Source: Leuctra nigra (lineage: Eukaryota > Arthropoda > Insecta > Plecoptera > Leuctridae). Taken from it: a DNA stretch of 64,000 bases. This document shows, piece by piece, positions 22,926 through 34,144 of this stretch. A program made the translations under genes and the position numbers. Within the stretch, counting starts at the first letter, position 1, and the number at the start of each line of letters is the position of its first letter. The DNA lies in contig OW203768.1 of NCBI GenBank assembly GCA_934045905.1, forward strand, positions 15,714,316-15,778,315, read 5' to 3'. The notes beneath the pieces were generated by a model. That model saw nothing but the letters and a program-made list of their open reading frames with translations, was not told the origin of the DNA and made no database searches.

Positions 22926-24260
22926 ACATTTAAAAAGATAACTTACCGAGAAAGGAGTATGTCCAAATTTGTCCAGAACAGAAGAGGTGGAATCTGTAAT
23001 CAAAAGAACAAGACCGTAAATAAAATGATGTGAGAAAATGTGACATCGTTTCCAACCAAAAATAAGATATATAAACAGATGTTATTGGATATTTCTATAA
23101 TGTAGTGGTAATTCGCAGCTTATACTGACGAATAGGTTAGTGGACTGTATAGCCTGCCCAGACTATACAAAAGAAATACTTTTCCCGATCGTTTTCATCA
23201 ACACACTCTCCCAGTTTATTCCTCGTTTCGCCACCGAACCCGATCACGTGTCTCCAATCCGAACGAAAACAATCTCTGCGCAATGGACTTGAACCCGTGA
23301 CCTCTGGACGGCCCGGCAAGGGGCAAGAACTCGGCGCACAAAGCGACCACCGGAGCGGAGGAAGACCGGAACAACCTCGTTGAAGTTGTGTCACTCCGCA
23401 GTCGCGCAACTAGTTCCTTCCTTTCGTACCGACACAGATTGGAACACAGAGATCTGACATGGTTTCAACTGGAGGAAATCAAATGATTGGGCCGAAAGAA
23501 TGATTATGATGAAGAATTTTAGGTAAGATTGACGGTTTATTAATAGTTAAGAGTGTTACCCAGGAGAAACTTGTTCCGCAGATAAAAAATTGGTAGAATC
23601 TACATAAAAGGGAGCCATTCCTTGGGTTGTGAAAAGTCCAGTTTTAAATCTCAGGTTTAGTTGAACACTTTGAAGCTGTAAAAACCCAAGGAATTTAGCT
23701 CATTTTATAATCCATTTTTTGTAGTATCTGGAGTAAAAAAACGCGAAAAAACCAAATGCACTCCGCCTATTTTTTTTTAATATAATTTCATTGTCTCATT
23801 ACAAAGACAGAATCCTGCTGTCAGAATAAAGATCAACTGTAATAACAGATTTGTCAGTCATTTTCACAAGAACATTCCCTCGGGAGCCGCCTGTCATTTC
23901 ACCATCACAAGTGACAACACGAGAGGCCCGCGCAAGGGGTCCAGAATCCGACAGAGTTTATCTCCAGAGGCCCCGCGCCATCCCTTCACGCTTATCACGA
24001 CAGATAAGGAGCGCCTCCATCTGTGGACATTTCTCACGCGCCACTGTGGGAACCGGCCGGGGGTGGGGGGAGGTTGCCCCCCCCCCTGGCCCGTGAGATG
24101 AGAGCACGACAGGGGTTCACACAAGTTCCATTCACGGGACGGGTATTGTGGCTTTTTTCAAAAGTCTTTTTACCGCGCAAAACGAGATTCTGGGTAACAA
24201 TGCATGAGCTGGTTTCCCTAGAGAAAGATATTTGCGTTCGTGAATAACAAGATATTAGTT
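22926..24260. other. non-coding stretch with tRNA-like and motif remnants
   Basis: Near 23285-23310 the minus strand has a B-box-like GGGTTCAAGTCC, possibly another SINE head. At about 23597-23630 (minus) lies AATGGCTCCCTTTTATGTAG followed by ATTCTA, the motif also found upstream of snoRNA-like genes, but no H/ACA structure follows it. Confidence 0.4.
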
Positions 24261-24393
24261 GTTTGTATCTACAGTGTAGTGGACTGACAACATCATATGG
24301 ACTGATGCTCCAGCGTAGCAACTCTAGCATTTATTTCCCTGTGAGCATCTAGAATGTCTCCATTTAGAGAAGACGTTCACATAATTCACAGGA
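24261..24393 (-). ncRNA. H/ACA snoRNA-like gene, family A copy 1
   Basis: The minus-strand RNA of 133 nt starts TCCTGTGAATT. The 5' hairpin closes with CCUGUGA/UCACAGG. A hinge AAATAAA fits the H box (ANANNA). The 3' hairpin closes with CUAGAGU and a partner strand carrying one mismatch in this copy (ACUGUAG). The tail AUACAAAC places ACA three nucleotides from the end. H/ACA RNAs guide pseudouridylation with dyskerin in the nucleolus; target unknown. The conserved motif TATGTAGAT lies just upstream (about 24413-24427). Confidence 0.68.
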
Positions 24394-24575
24394 CTACACC
24401 AATCAAGGTAGAAGTATCTACATAAAAAGTTCCATTTCCATGACTTAGCAGCTATTTAGTTGATATCTTACTTATAGAAGCACGGAATTTGGATACTAGA
24501 ATATACGATCTGTCAAAAATCTTTACTTTAGTAATAAAATCTTTGGTAGTACAAAGAAATTCTAGGTGATATTTA

Positions 24576-24708
24576 TTTTGTTTCTAGAGTATAGTGGACT
24601 AGCAACATCATAAGGACTGACATTCCAGCGTAGCAACTCTAGCATTTATTTCCCTGTGAGCATCTAGAACATCCCTATGTAGAGAAAACATTCACATAAT
24701 TCACAGGA
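24576..24708 (-). ncRNA. H/ACA snoRNA-like gene, family A copy 2
   Basis: 133 nt on the minus strand. Closing stems are perfect: CCUGUGA/UCACAGG for hairpin 1 and CUAGAGU/ACUCUAG for hairpin 2. H box AAATAA; tail AAACAAAA instead of AUACAAAC, still an ACA three nucleotides from the end. Upstream is TTTATGTAGAGTCTA. About 180 bases separate it from copy 1. Confidence 0.7.
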
Positions 24709-24844
24709 GAATAGACTCTACATAAAAAAATCAATTTCTTAGGATATATTTAAGAGCATAAAAACACTTTGGATGGAAAATAAACTCGATCAGAAAATAT
24801 TTCCAGTACTACTACGCTTTTAATTGTACTTTGTTTGATATTTT

Positions 24845-24968
24845 GTTTGTATCTAGAGTAAAGTAACTGGTAACATCATAAGGAAGTCCCAGCGTTGCAC
24901 TCTAGAATTATTCTACCTGCGATAATCTTGAATATCCCCATAGAAAAGACATTCACACAATCACAGGA
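24845..24968 (-). ncRNA. H/ACA snoRNA-like gene, family B copy 1
   Basis: 124 nt on the minus strand. The 5' hairpin is CCUGUGA/UCGCAGG, with a U-G wobble that is a C-A mismatch if read on the plus strand, which sets the orientation. H box AGAATA; 3' hairpin CUAGAGU/ACUCUAG with an inner CUGG/CCAG-type stem where family A has UGGA/UCCA. Tail AUACAAAC. Family B shares the frame of A but differs in loops and pocket, so its target should differ. Confidence 0.7.
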
Positions 24969-25062
24969 TAAATTCGATTATAAAACTAGAACATATATTT
25001 ATAACGGATCTACTTTGGTTTTCTGGTCTGACAAATCATTGTTGTCTATTAGTGGATCTTCT

Positions 25063-25195
25063 TCTTGTATCTAGAGTATAGTGGACTAGCAACATCATAT
25101 GGACTGATGCTCCAGCGTAGCAACTCCAGCTTTTATTTCCCTGTGAGCATCTAGAACATCCCCATGTAGAGAAGACGTTCACATAATTCACAGGG
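25063..25195 (-). ncRNA. H/ACA snoRNA-like gene, family A copy 3
   Basis: 133 nt on the minus strand with both closing stems (one change in stem 2: CUGGAGU), H box AAATAAAA and tail AUACAAGA. The motif AAATGGATCTTTTATGTAG + ATTCTA ends about 10 bases upstream of the RNA start. The spacer between this copy and B copy 1 resembles the spacer between A copy 4 and B copy 2. Confidence 0.7.
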
Positions 25196-26451
25196 GGGTA
25201 GAATCTACATAAAAGATCCATTTCTAAGGATAAGAAATCCTTATCTGTTACCTGGGTTTGAGCCCGTGACAGGAAAATGTGTAATTAAAAAAAATTGTCT
25301 TTCACCAACTACACAAACTCTTAGAAAGTCAACTGATTTTACCAGAATCTCAAAAAAAGCCTAAAAATTCGCAAATATAATCTCTTGACATTCTTAACTC
25401 GTCAATCATCTTGGCCCCCGGCGCCTGTGTTCAGCCGGCGCCTATAGATACCGCCTGGAGGTGTTGATCAACTGATACCGACACACTTCCGCAGTGCAGA
25501 TTACATCAGTTATCAGTCACAGCAGATAGCGCCAGATAATCAAGTAGGTCGATGCGTCAAACTATAGGCGCCAGTGCGTATCAGATATGGCGCCATGTGT
25601 GTGGGATTCATCTGCCCACATCACGAATACTTTAGTTTTATTGACCTCAGGAAACTGAACTATGTGAGAAAAAAGTTTAGATCGATTAGATAAGAATCGA
25701 GCGAAAAATAAAAATACCTCTTATTCTGACTCGAAAATAGAAATAACCAAACCGTTGAATGGTGTAACTTATTTACTTCTCTCAGTAAGGGTGGAAATTG
25801 TATTCTTGTCTGAACAACTTTGACCCTTAGTGGCTTCACACTGAATGCTCAAATCAACAAGGGTGCAAATTGCATGCCCGTGCACGCGACACTCGCCCTT
25901 ATCGCCTCTAACCACGTGTGCCGCATGTCACGAGGGGCCCGCCAAATGGAACGCGGTGTGGCAACTCATGTGACACATGACACATGGACTGGCGATGAGC
26001 GAGTCAGTGAATCATCGGCGACAAGGTCAGGGGCGCCGCAGAGGTGGCCACACCGACAGAGCCACCGACTGACCCGCGAGTACACGACATCGGCGTTGTA
26101 CAACATTGATTCATGCAAGTTGGAACAGAATTGACAAAATTTATTCTAGAAAAAGTTGACATAAAAAGGATGTCAGTACCTAATGGTAATTAAATTATAA
26201 TGACATTTTAGACTTTGTACCAAAGTACTGAGAAAATGTAGAAAAAAACAAGACAAAGATGGTGGGAATTATAAATGTATAAGAATTTAGAGTCTGTTGT
26301 AGTGTCACATGACTTTGTGTTGAAGTGTCAGAAAAGAATTAGAACCCACATTTTTAAATCATTGTTGTTATAATATGTGCAAAAGCACTCAACTATTACA
26401 AAAAACGCAAGAGTGCGATTGACTCAACTCTAAATCGTAAATAGTAAGTTA
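25196..26451. other. non-coding stretch between snoRNA-like clusters
   Basis: No gene recognised. A tRNA-like word CTGGGTTTGAGCCCGTG is at 25252-25268. 25420-25620 and 25880-26080 are GC-richer without a convincing frame. Confidence 0.4.
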
Positions 26452-26454
26452 CCC

Positions 26455-26485
<31 letters not shown>

Positions 26486-26487
26486 AC
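26452..26487. repeat. poly(C)20 followed by (AC)n
   Basis: 20 C (26452-26471) run directly into eight AC units. Confidence 0.9.
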
Positions 26488-26935
26488 AAATAAAATTAGG
26501 CCCACCCACATTACTCATTAAATCCAATCCCATCCTTAATCCCCTAAAAAAAAAAAAAAAAAAAAAAAAACATGACAAAATCCACACAATATTTCAAACC
26601 CCACAATGACACATCCCCCACCCCCTACAAACCCCTTCACTACATCACTGTCAATCCCCTACATCTCCACCATCTATCAACCAGCACAATAACCCGGGGT
26701 TGACAAATCCCGCCAGTCCCAGAAGATAAAAGCCGAACTCCTGGCCAAGATTCTTCCACTAGAATACCGACACACACACACATACCACGTCGAGTCTAAA
26801 AACAGACGGTGTCTTAAAGTTTAAAGAGCCAAGAGCAGCCCGCCAGGTCTATTTATCTGTGCTTTCACCTTTGCCACGTGTCGAGGTTTGTGTTGACTTT
26901 GGGAATACTAGACGCGAGTTTGTTTGATGCTAGAG

Positions 26936-27564
26936 CCAGGGGTCGGCAAACTGCGGCTCCTTGGTGGTCCTTGAATGGCTCTTTATAGTTTAATTAAAAA
27001 TCCAGAATCGAAAAATTTGGAAATTCGACAACAAAACGCCCTGCGGGGCAACAATGGGAAGGTTATTTGATTAAGTTTGTTCATTTTAGAGTCCCAGAAT
27101 CACTTTTAAATTGTTGAAATTCTAAAAAGCACCCTGCGGGGTAACAACTGGAATGTTATTTGATTCAATTTGTTCATTTTAGAGTCCCATAATCAATTTA
27201 AATTGTTGAAATTCTAAAAAGCGCCCTGCGGGGTAACAACTGGAATGTTATTTGATTCAATTTGTTCATTTTAGAGTCCTATAATCAATTTAAATTGTTG
27301 AAATTCTAAAAAACGCCCTGCGGGGCAAGATTTGGAAATTATTTGATTCAATTAATTAATTTTATAGCCCCAGAATCACTTTTGTCGAAATTCTTAAAAA
27401 ATGCCCTGTAGGGCAACAACTAGGGGACTTCGCCAAAATATGAAAATAATAAAGTAATTCAATTTATTATTTTCGGTGTATTTTATTTGATTAACTCTAC
27501 TGGGCTCCCATTTACCTAATTTATAAATTTTTGGGAAATTGGCTTCAAAGGTTACCGACCCCTG
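26936..27564. mobile_element. non-autonomous hAT element with internal tandem repeats
   Basis: Ends are CAGGGGTCGGCAAAC (from 26937) and TTACCGACCCCTG (to 27564), a TIR typical of animal hAT elements. The 8-bp target duplication TGCTAGAG is perfect at 26928-26935 and 27565-27572. Inside, a unit of about 92 bp with CCCTGCGGGG starts near 27038, 27131, 27223, 27315 and 27403. No transposase. A mirror copy lies in the other palindrome arm. Confidence 0.92.
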
Positions 27565-27897
27565 TGCTAGAGTATATAAAGGTATATTGAGCGAGCTACA
27601 CACATGCCTTGGATGCACTCTTTGCTTATCAAGTTGAGATGTGTGTGATGAGGATTATTTTATGCATGCACATGCACAAAGTGGCGTTTTCTCAGAAATC
27701 GTGTGTGGAGGTATGGGACTAAGGGCGAGAGTTGTGGGCTAGAAGATATGATTTTCAGCCTTATCGGTTCGTTGGAATGTAGACAATGGTTACATAGCCT
27801 TATATTTCGAGCCAAAATGGCTCTTCAAGACGGAGAAAATACATTGAAACACGTCGATAAAATATCGACACGTCTCTATTCTATTTGAGAAACGAGA

Positions 27898-28020
27898 TTT
27901 TGTATCTAGAGTAAAGTAACTGGTAACATCATAGGGAAGTCCCAGCGTTGCACCGAGAATTATTCTACCTGCGATAATCTTGAATAACTCCATAGAGAAG
28001 ACATTCACACAATCACAGGA
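27898..28020 (-). ncRNA. H/ACA snoRNA-like gene, family B copy 2
   Basis: 123 nt on the minus strand. Hairpin 1, H box (AGAATA) and AUACAAAA tail are kept, but the 5' strand of the 3' closing stem reads CUCGGUG instead of CUAGAGU, so the stem is broken. Possibly a degenerating copy. TTTTATAATCGAATTTA lies just upstream as in B copy 1. Confidence 0.6.
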
Positions 28021-28144
28021 TAAATTCGATTATAAAACTACATATTATCGAACGAATAAGTATTTATTAACTACTTCTTTCTACTCTATGTATCTACACA
28101 TTTTCTGGTCTAAAAATATTTTTTTGTCTATAGGTAAGTGGATA

Positions 28145-28277
28145 TTTTGTATCTAGAGTGTAGTGGACTAGCAACATCATAATGACTGACATTCCAGCGT
28201 AGCAACTCTAGCTTTTATTTCCCTGCGAGCATCTAGAACATCCCTATGTAGAGAAGACGTTCACATAATTCACAGGA
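28145..28277 (-). ncRNA. H/ACA snoRNA-like gene, family A copy 4
   Basis: 133 nt on the minus strand; CCUGUGA/UCGCAGG (U-G wobble), H box AAATAAAA, hairpin 2 CUAGAGU/ACUCUAG, tail AUACAAAA. Lacks the TATGTAGATTCTA motif upstream. Confidence 0.7.
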
Positions 28278-28399
28278 TACTCATCAAGAAATGTCGGAAT
28301 AAATACAATCTTGAAAAACAACTCAAATCATGTCGACATGAATGTTGGGTCATTCTCATGACGAATCAATTAATATTTGGCAATTCGATAAAATTCTTG

Positions 28400-28533
28400 T
28401 AATGTATCTAGAAGTATAGTGGACTAGCAACATCATATGGACTGACATTCCAGCGTAGCAACTCTAGCTTTTATTTCCCTGCGAGCATCTAGAACATCCC
28501 CATGTAGAGAAGACGTTCACATAATTCACAGGA
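28400..28533 (-). ncRNA. H/ACA snoRNA-like gene, family A copy 5
   Basis: 134 nt on the minus strand; as copy 4 but with one extra base in the 3' stem (ACUUCUAG) and tail AUACAUUA. TTTTATGTAGATTCTATTCC lies about 25-45 bases upstream of the start. Confidence 0.7.
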
Positions 28534-28650
28534 TAATAGAGAAGGGGAATAGAATCTACATAAAATGTTCAATTTTTAAGGATAAGTACATAGTTTAAAT
28601 CAGTAGGTAGCTACACGCATGTAATTCGTTGACTTGTGTGTTGATATTTT

Positions 28651-28774
28651 GTTTGTATCTAGAGTAAAGTAACTGGTAACATCATAGGGAAGTCCCAGCG
28701 TTGCACTCTAGAATTATTCTACCTGCGATAATCTTGAATAACTCCATAGAGAAGACATTCACACAATCACAGGA
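28651..28774 (-). ncRNA. H/ACA snoRNA-like gene, family B copy 3
   Basis: 124 nt on the minus strand; CCUGUGA/UCGCAGG, H box AGAATA, perfect CUAGAGU/ACUCUAG stem, tail AUACAAAC. First gene of the cluster in the minus direction. Confidence 0.72.
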
Positions 28775-28829
28775 TACTCAAATCACGAGACAAGGGGAAG
28801 AAACAGTAAGTTCACGAAGTTGTGAAATA

Positions 28830-29050
28830 TCTTGCCAATTTAAAAGTGTTACTGTTTAAATTGTTGAAATTCATTAAAATAACACCCTGCGGGGCAACAA
28901 CCGGGGGCATAGTTAAAATATCAAAATAAACTAGCATCTTATTCGATTCATTATTTTCGGTGTATGATTGCCTCTACTGCGGCTTCCATTATTATCTAAT
29001 TTATTAAGGGAAATTGGCTCCTTCTCCAAAAAAGGTTGCCGACCCTTGCC
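28830..29050. mobile_element. truncated hAT element, same family as 26936
   Basis: Carries one CCCTGCGGGGCAACAACCGG unit, the ATTATTTTCGGTGTAT segment and a right end GGTTGCCGACCCTTG. The left TIR is missing. Mirror copy at 33628-33848. Confidence 0.75.
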
Positions 29051-30038
29051 CTTATAGAAACCACACAAAAATCGCACCATACTCATTGGCTCCGTTCCCA
29101 TGGAAACCGCCCGGCAACAATGAAAAGTGCACGCGTCAACAATGCATCCATCAAGCCAAGGCCGTCTCAGTCATTGTTATTACACCGATTACAGGAGGCA
29201 GCCAGACAGACAAATCTCACTCGCCCCAGAGAATCGGAATAAAATGGAAATCTCCTCGGGCCAGCGAGGATCAGACAAAGACCAGACGAAAACTTGCAAT
29301 TTGCCTGGCTAATTCGGCAACAACCGCAGCCGAAGATTTATCGAACAGTTCGTAATGCAATTCATTATGCACACACACTGCCCGATGCGCGCTCGAGTAC
29401 GAATACTGATTTAAACTACGATTTGTATAAAGCTCGTAATTTATTTATAACACTTAGTCAATCAACTGCAGGTATATATTAATATCTAAAACGAGAGAAG
29501 GGGGATAAAATCGACACAAAAAGAAACAAAAGTCTACGTTTATATTTTTTAGTTGTAAAAACACATAAATGTCCACGTAATGGAGCCATTTTGGGTCCCC
29601 CGAACTGAAATCAAATATCATTATCCACCAAAAAATATAACCCCGTACAATTCATGAAGTAACATATTAACAGGTTTCTTTTACACAAAAGCAATTTTAC
29701 AATTATTTTGTCGGTACGAAAATTATACCACGACAAACAAACTGGAGTTTTCTGCAGATTCAATTCCCCTGTACAGAAAACATACACTTTTAAGTCTATT
29801 GTGCAATAAACAGGATAATTTCGTCAAGCTTGCTTACTCAAGACACTATCACCAGTAGTGGCACATAAACTAACCCTCTAATGCAAGTTGCATGTAAAAG
29901 CAGTCAGCATGGTAGTAAAACCATGGAAAACATTGCATCCGGTATAGTAGCGCAGTGAAGTTTTCAGACGCGTTATTTCTAGCGTTTCTACCCTCGTGCT
30001 CAGGGGTCGATGACCTTCGCGGAGGTGAGTGAACCCAG
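29051..30038. other. non-coding, inside palindrome arm
   Basis: No gene recognised. Frames at 29014-29482 lack domains. Confidence 0.4.
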
Positions 30039-30090
30039 AGCAACCCCTGCCTTCAGTATTGCGTCAGCAATACTGAAGGCAGGGGTTGCT
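30039..30090. repeat. perfect 24-bp hairpin, 4-base loop
   Basis: Arm AGCAACCCCTGCCTTCAGTA + TTGC (30039-30062), loop GTCA, perfect complement at 30067-30090. Mirror copy at 32588-32639. Confidence 0.9.
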
Positions 30091-31257
30091 GGGGCTGGGG
30101 AGGCTGGGGAGGGGGTTAGTCTGGGAGAAATTGCGACATGGCAAGACTTGGTTTCTATGAGGGAGTGTTGAAGTAATCTATGTCCAATACTGTAACCACA
30201 TTCAGACATTTTAATCAGATAATTGATTCGGACACGTCATTTGTAAGTGAACGTAATCTACAGTTATCGGCTAGATTATAACCAATGAAGACATTAACTG
30301 CCGAACTACCAATCGGCTACACCCAGATTGTACTATCACACACGTAATTTCATAAATATCTACATATTATCTAGAAAATAGTTTCGAAAGAAATAATGGC
30401 GACTAGTTTGTTATATTTTAATCGCTAATGGTAAGTTTTTCAATGCCTTGCTAACTTTTGAACAGTCAATTAGGACTATATTGCCATGGCAACAACCAAT
30501 GACAATCCTCGAATGACAGTTTAAAACCTAACTGGTTTAGCAGACAACTTGACTGAATTGATTGTATTCTGGTTTAAAAATTAAATTCTCTAATTTACTC
30601 TGATTATGTATATTTTTAGTTATCTTTAACTTAGAGGTGTTTTATTTTATAAATCCACCTGCCGACTTCCCAATGAAATATCAGGAAAACCTCAAATGAC
30701 ATTAACTTCAAATACCCATGTTTAGTCCACTGGACTAAGTATAGTTATTTTCTCAAGTGCCCACCCCGCAACCCAAAAGTCAACCTGCCGATAAACAGTG
30801 TACCCGCCCCCCCCCCCCCCCCTCATTGCAGCGTACACACGCACCGGCAATTAGGGAGCCAGCCTTAATGATAACAATTACCAGTGCTCTTTTAATTAAC
30901 CATATATTTAATAAAGCAAGCGCCCGTGACGGAAAGAGTATCAGATTGCTGGCACGACATTGGGAGCCCAGAGGCGGCAAATTCATGCAGTCCAATTAGA
31001 TTACTTACTGACGCACTTCGTTTATGAGGGCAGACTTTTCGGGGAAAACGAGAAGAGACGAAATTTGATTTCAGTAGATTTGTAAAATACGACACAAAAA
31101 TTGATGCATCGGTATCATCTGAAAATTTTACAATTTTCATTGATGAAATTCGTTGACATGCAAAATTACAAGAAATTATGTCATTGCAAATTTGACTGAG
31201 AAGAATTCTATCCTATTTTTTTGAATCCGCTATTCCCACTGATTTTTCTCAGAGTCA
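30091..31257. other. non-coding, inner part of left palindrome arm
   Basis: No gene recognised; contains a C16 tract at 30806-30821 (G16 in the other arm). Confidence 0.45.
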
Positions 31258-31284
31258 GCACACTTATTTCAGGAAGGGCTCCAG

Positions 31285-31393
31285 GACCCCTATTCATAAC
31301 GAAAACGAAATAATTTCGGCATGATAATTTTGCCCTTATGGCCGAAAATGATTTCTGTCCGAAATTATTTCGTTTTCGTTATGAATAGGGGTC
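31285..31393. mobile_element. rearranged MITE at the palindrome centre
   Basis: Left TIR GACCCCTATTCATAACGAAA continues to AATTTCGG. The loop follows in the orientation opposite to the intact copy at 36133, then an exact complement of the left TIR. The right TIR of the intact copy (with TTTCCGTTAATAACGGCC) is absent, so this is two left ends joined through the loop. Confidence 0.85.
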
Positions 31394-32587
31394 CTGGAGC
31401 CCTTCCTGAAATAAGTGTGCTGACTCTGAGAAAAATCAGTGGGAATAGCGGATTCAAAAAAATAGGATAGAATTCTTCTCAGTCAAATTTGCAATGACAT
31501 AATTTCTTGTAATTTTGCATGTCAACGAATTTCATCAATGAAAATTGTAAAATTTTCAGATGATACCGATGCATCAATTTTTGTGTCGTATTTTACAAAT
31601 CTACTGAAATCAAATTTCGTCTCTTCTCGTTTTCCCCGAAAAGTCTGCCCTCATAAACGAAGTGCGTCAGTAAGTAATCTAATTGGACTGCATGAATTTG
31701 CCGCCTCTGGGCTCCCAATGTCGTGCCAGCAATCTGATACTCTTTCCGTCACGGGCGCTTGCTTTATTAAATATATGGTTAATTAAAAGAGCACTGGTAA
31801 TTGTTATCATTAAGGCTGGCTCCCTAATTGCCGGTGCGTGTGTACGCTGCAATGAGGGGGGGGGGGGGGGGCGGGTACACTGTTTATCGGCAGGTTGACT
31901 TTTGGGTTGCGGGGTGGGCACTTGAGAAAATAACTATACTTAGTCCAGTGGACTAAACATGGGTATTTGAAGTTAATGTCATTTGAGGTTTTCCTGATAT
32001 TTCATTGGGAAGTCGGCAGGTGGATTTATAAAATAAAACACCTCTAAGTTAAAGATAACTAAAAATATACATAATCAGAGTAAATTAGAGAATTTAATTT
32101 TTAAACCAGAATACAATCAATTCAGTCAAGTTGTCTGCTAAACCAGTTAGGTTTTAAACTGTCATTCGAGGATTGTCATTGGTTGTTGCCATGGCAATAT
32201 AGTCCTAATTGACTGTTCAAAAGTTAGCAAGGCATTGAAAAACTTACCATTAGCGATTAAAATATAACAAACTAGTCGCCATTATTTCTTTCGAAACTAT
32301 TTTCTAGATAATATGTAGATATTTATGAAATTACGTGTGTGATAGTACAATCTGGGTGTAGCCGATTGGTAGTTCGGCAGTTAATGTCTTCATTGGTTAT
32401 AATCTAGCCGATAACTGTAGATTACGTTCACTTACAAATGACGTGTCCGAATCAATTATCTGATTAAAATGTCTGAATGTGGTTACAGTATTGGACATAG
32501 ATTACTTCAACACTCCCTCATAGAAACCAAGTCTTGCCATGTCGCAATTTCTCCCAGACTAACCCCCTCCCCAGCCTCCCCAGCCCC

Positions 32588-32639
32588 AGCAACCCCTGCC
32601 TTCAGTATTGCTGACGCAATACTGAAGGCAGGGGTTGCT
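32588..32639. repeat. mirror copy of the 24-bp hairpin
   Basis: Reverse complement of 30039-30090 in the right palindrome arm. Confidence 0.9.
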
Positions 32640-33627
32640 CTGGGTTCACTCACCTCCGCGAAGGTCATCGACCCCTGAGCACGAGGGTAGAAACGCTAGA
32701 AATAACGCGTCTGAAAACTTCACTGCGCTACTATACCGGATGCAATGTTTTCCATGGTTTTACTACCATGCTGACTGCTTTTACATGCAACTTGCATTAG
32801 AGGGTTAGTTTATGTGCCACTACTGGTGATAGTGTCTTGAGTAAGCAAGCTTGACGAAATTATCCTGTTTATTGCACAATAGACTTAAAAGTGTATGTTT
32901 TCTGTACAGGGGAATTGAATCTGCAGAAAACTCCAGTTTGTTTGTCGTGGTATAATTTTCGTACCGACAAAATAATTGTAAAATTGCTTTTGTGTAAAAG
33001 AAACCTGTTAATATGTTACTTCATGAATTGTACGGGGTTATATTTTTTGGTGGATAATGATATTTGATTTCAGTTCGGGGGACCCAAAATGGCTCCATTA
33101 CGTGGACATTTATGTGTTTTTACAACTAAAAAATATAAACGTAGACTTTTGTTTCTTTTTGTGTCGATTTTATCCCCCTTCTCTCGTTTTAGATATTAAT
33201 ATATACCTGCAGTTGATTGACTAAGTGTTATAAATAAATTACGAGCTTTATACAAATCGTAGTTTAAATCAGTATTCGTACTCGAGCGCGCATCGGGCAG
33301 TGTGTGTGCATAATGAATTGCATTACGAACTGTTCGATAAATCTTCGGCTGCGGTTGTTGCCGAATTAGCCAGGCAAATTGCAAGTTTTCGTCTGGTCTT
33401 TGTCTGATCCTCGCTGGCCCGAGGAGATTTCCATTTTATTCCGATTCTCTGGGGCGAGTGAGATTTGTCTGTCTGGCTGCCTCCTGTAATCGGTGTAATA
33501 ACAATGACTGAGACGGCCTTGGCTTGATGGATGCATTGTTGACGCGTGCACTTTTCATTGTTGCCGGGCGGTTTCCATGGGAACGGAGCCAATGAGTATG
33601 GTGCGATTTTTGTGTGGTTTCTATAAG

Positions 33628-33848
33628 GGCAAGGGTCGGCAACCTTTTTTGGAGAAGGAGCCAATTTCCCTTAATAAATTAGATAATAATGGAAGCCGCA
33701 GTAGAGGCAATCATACACCGAAAATAATGAATCGAATAAGATGCTAGTTTATTTTGATATTTTAACTATGCCCCCGGTTGTTGCCCCGCAGGGTGTTATT
33801 TTAATGAATTTCAACAATTTAAACAGTAACACTTTTAAATTGGCAAGA
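33628..33848. mobile_element. mirror copy of the truncated hAT element
   Basis: Reverse complement of 28830-29050. Confidence 0.75.
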
Positions 33849-33903
33849 TATTTCACAACTTCGTGAACTTACTGTTTCTTCCCCTTGTCTCGTGATTTGA
33901 GTA

Positions 33904-34027
33904 TCCTGTGATTGTGTGAATGTCTTCTCTATGGAGTTATTCAAGATTATCGCAGGTAGAATAATTCTAGAGTGCAACGCTGGGACTTCCCTATGATGTT
34001 ACCAGTTACTTTACTCTAGATACAAAC
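33904..34027 (+). ncRNA. H/ACA snoRNA-like gene, family B copy 3, duplicate
   Basis: Exact complement-strand copy of 28651-28774, with box H AGAATA and tail ATACAAAC on the plus strand. Exists only if the palindrome is real. Confidence 0.6.
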
Positions 34028-34144
34028 AAAATATCAACACACAAGTCAACGAATTACATGCGTGTAGCTACCTACTGATTTAAACTATGTACTTATCCTT
34101 AAAAATTGAACATTTTATGTAGATTCTATTCCCCTTCTCTATTA

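Noticed and set aside
24261..28774. CRISPR-like array (similar repeats with unique spacers)
   Set aside because: Repeats are 123-134 bp in two variable families with uneven spacers of about 90-180 bp in a eukaryotic genome. H and ACA boxes with paired stems explain them better.
24261..28774. Hammerhead ribozyme, because of CTGATG words in family A
   Set aside because: The core CUGAUGA and GAAA elements are not present together and the word lies on the plus strand, inside an inner stem of the minus-strand RNA.
29014..33664. Mirrored frames of 60-113 codons in the palindrome
   Set aside because: Their identity in both arms only reflects the DNA palindrome; none has a domain, and they overlap each other in several frames.
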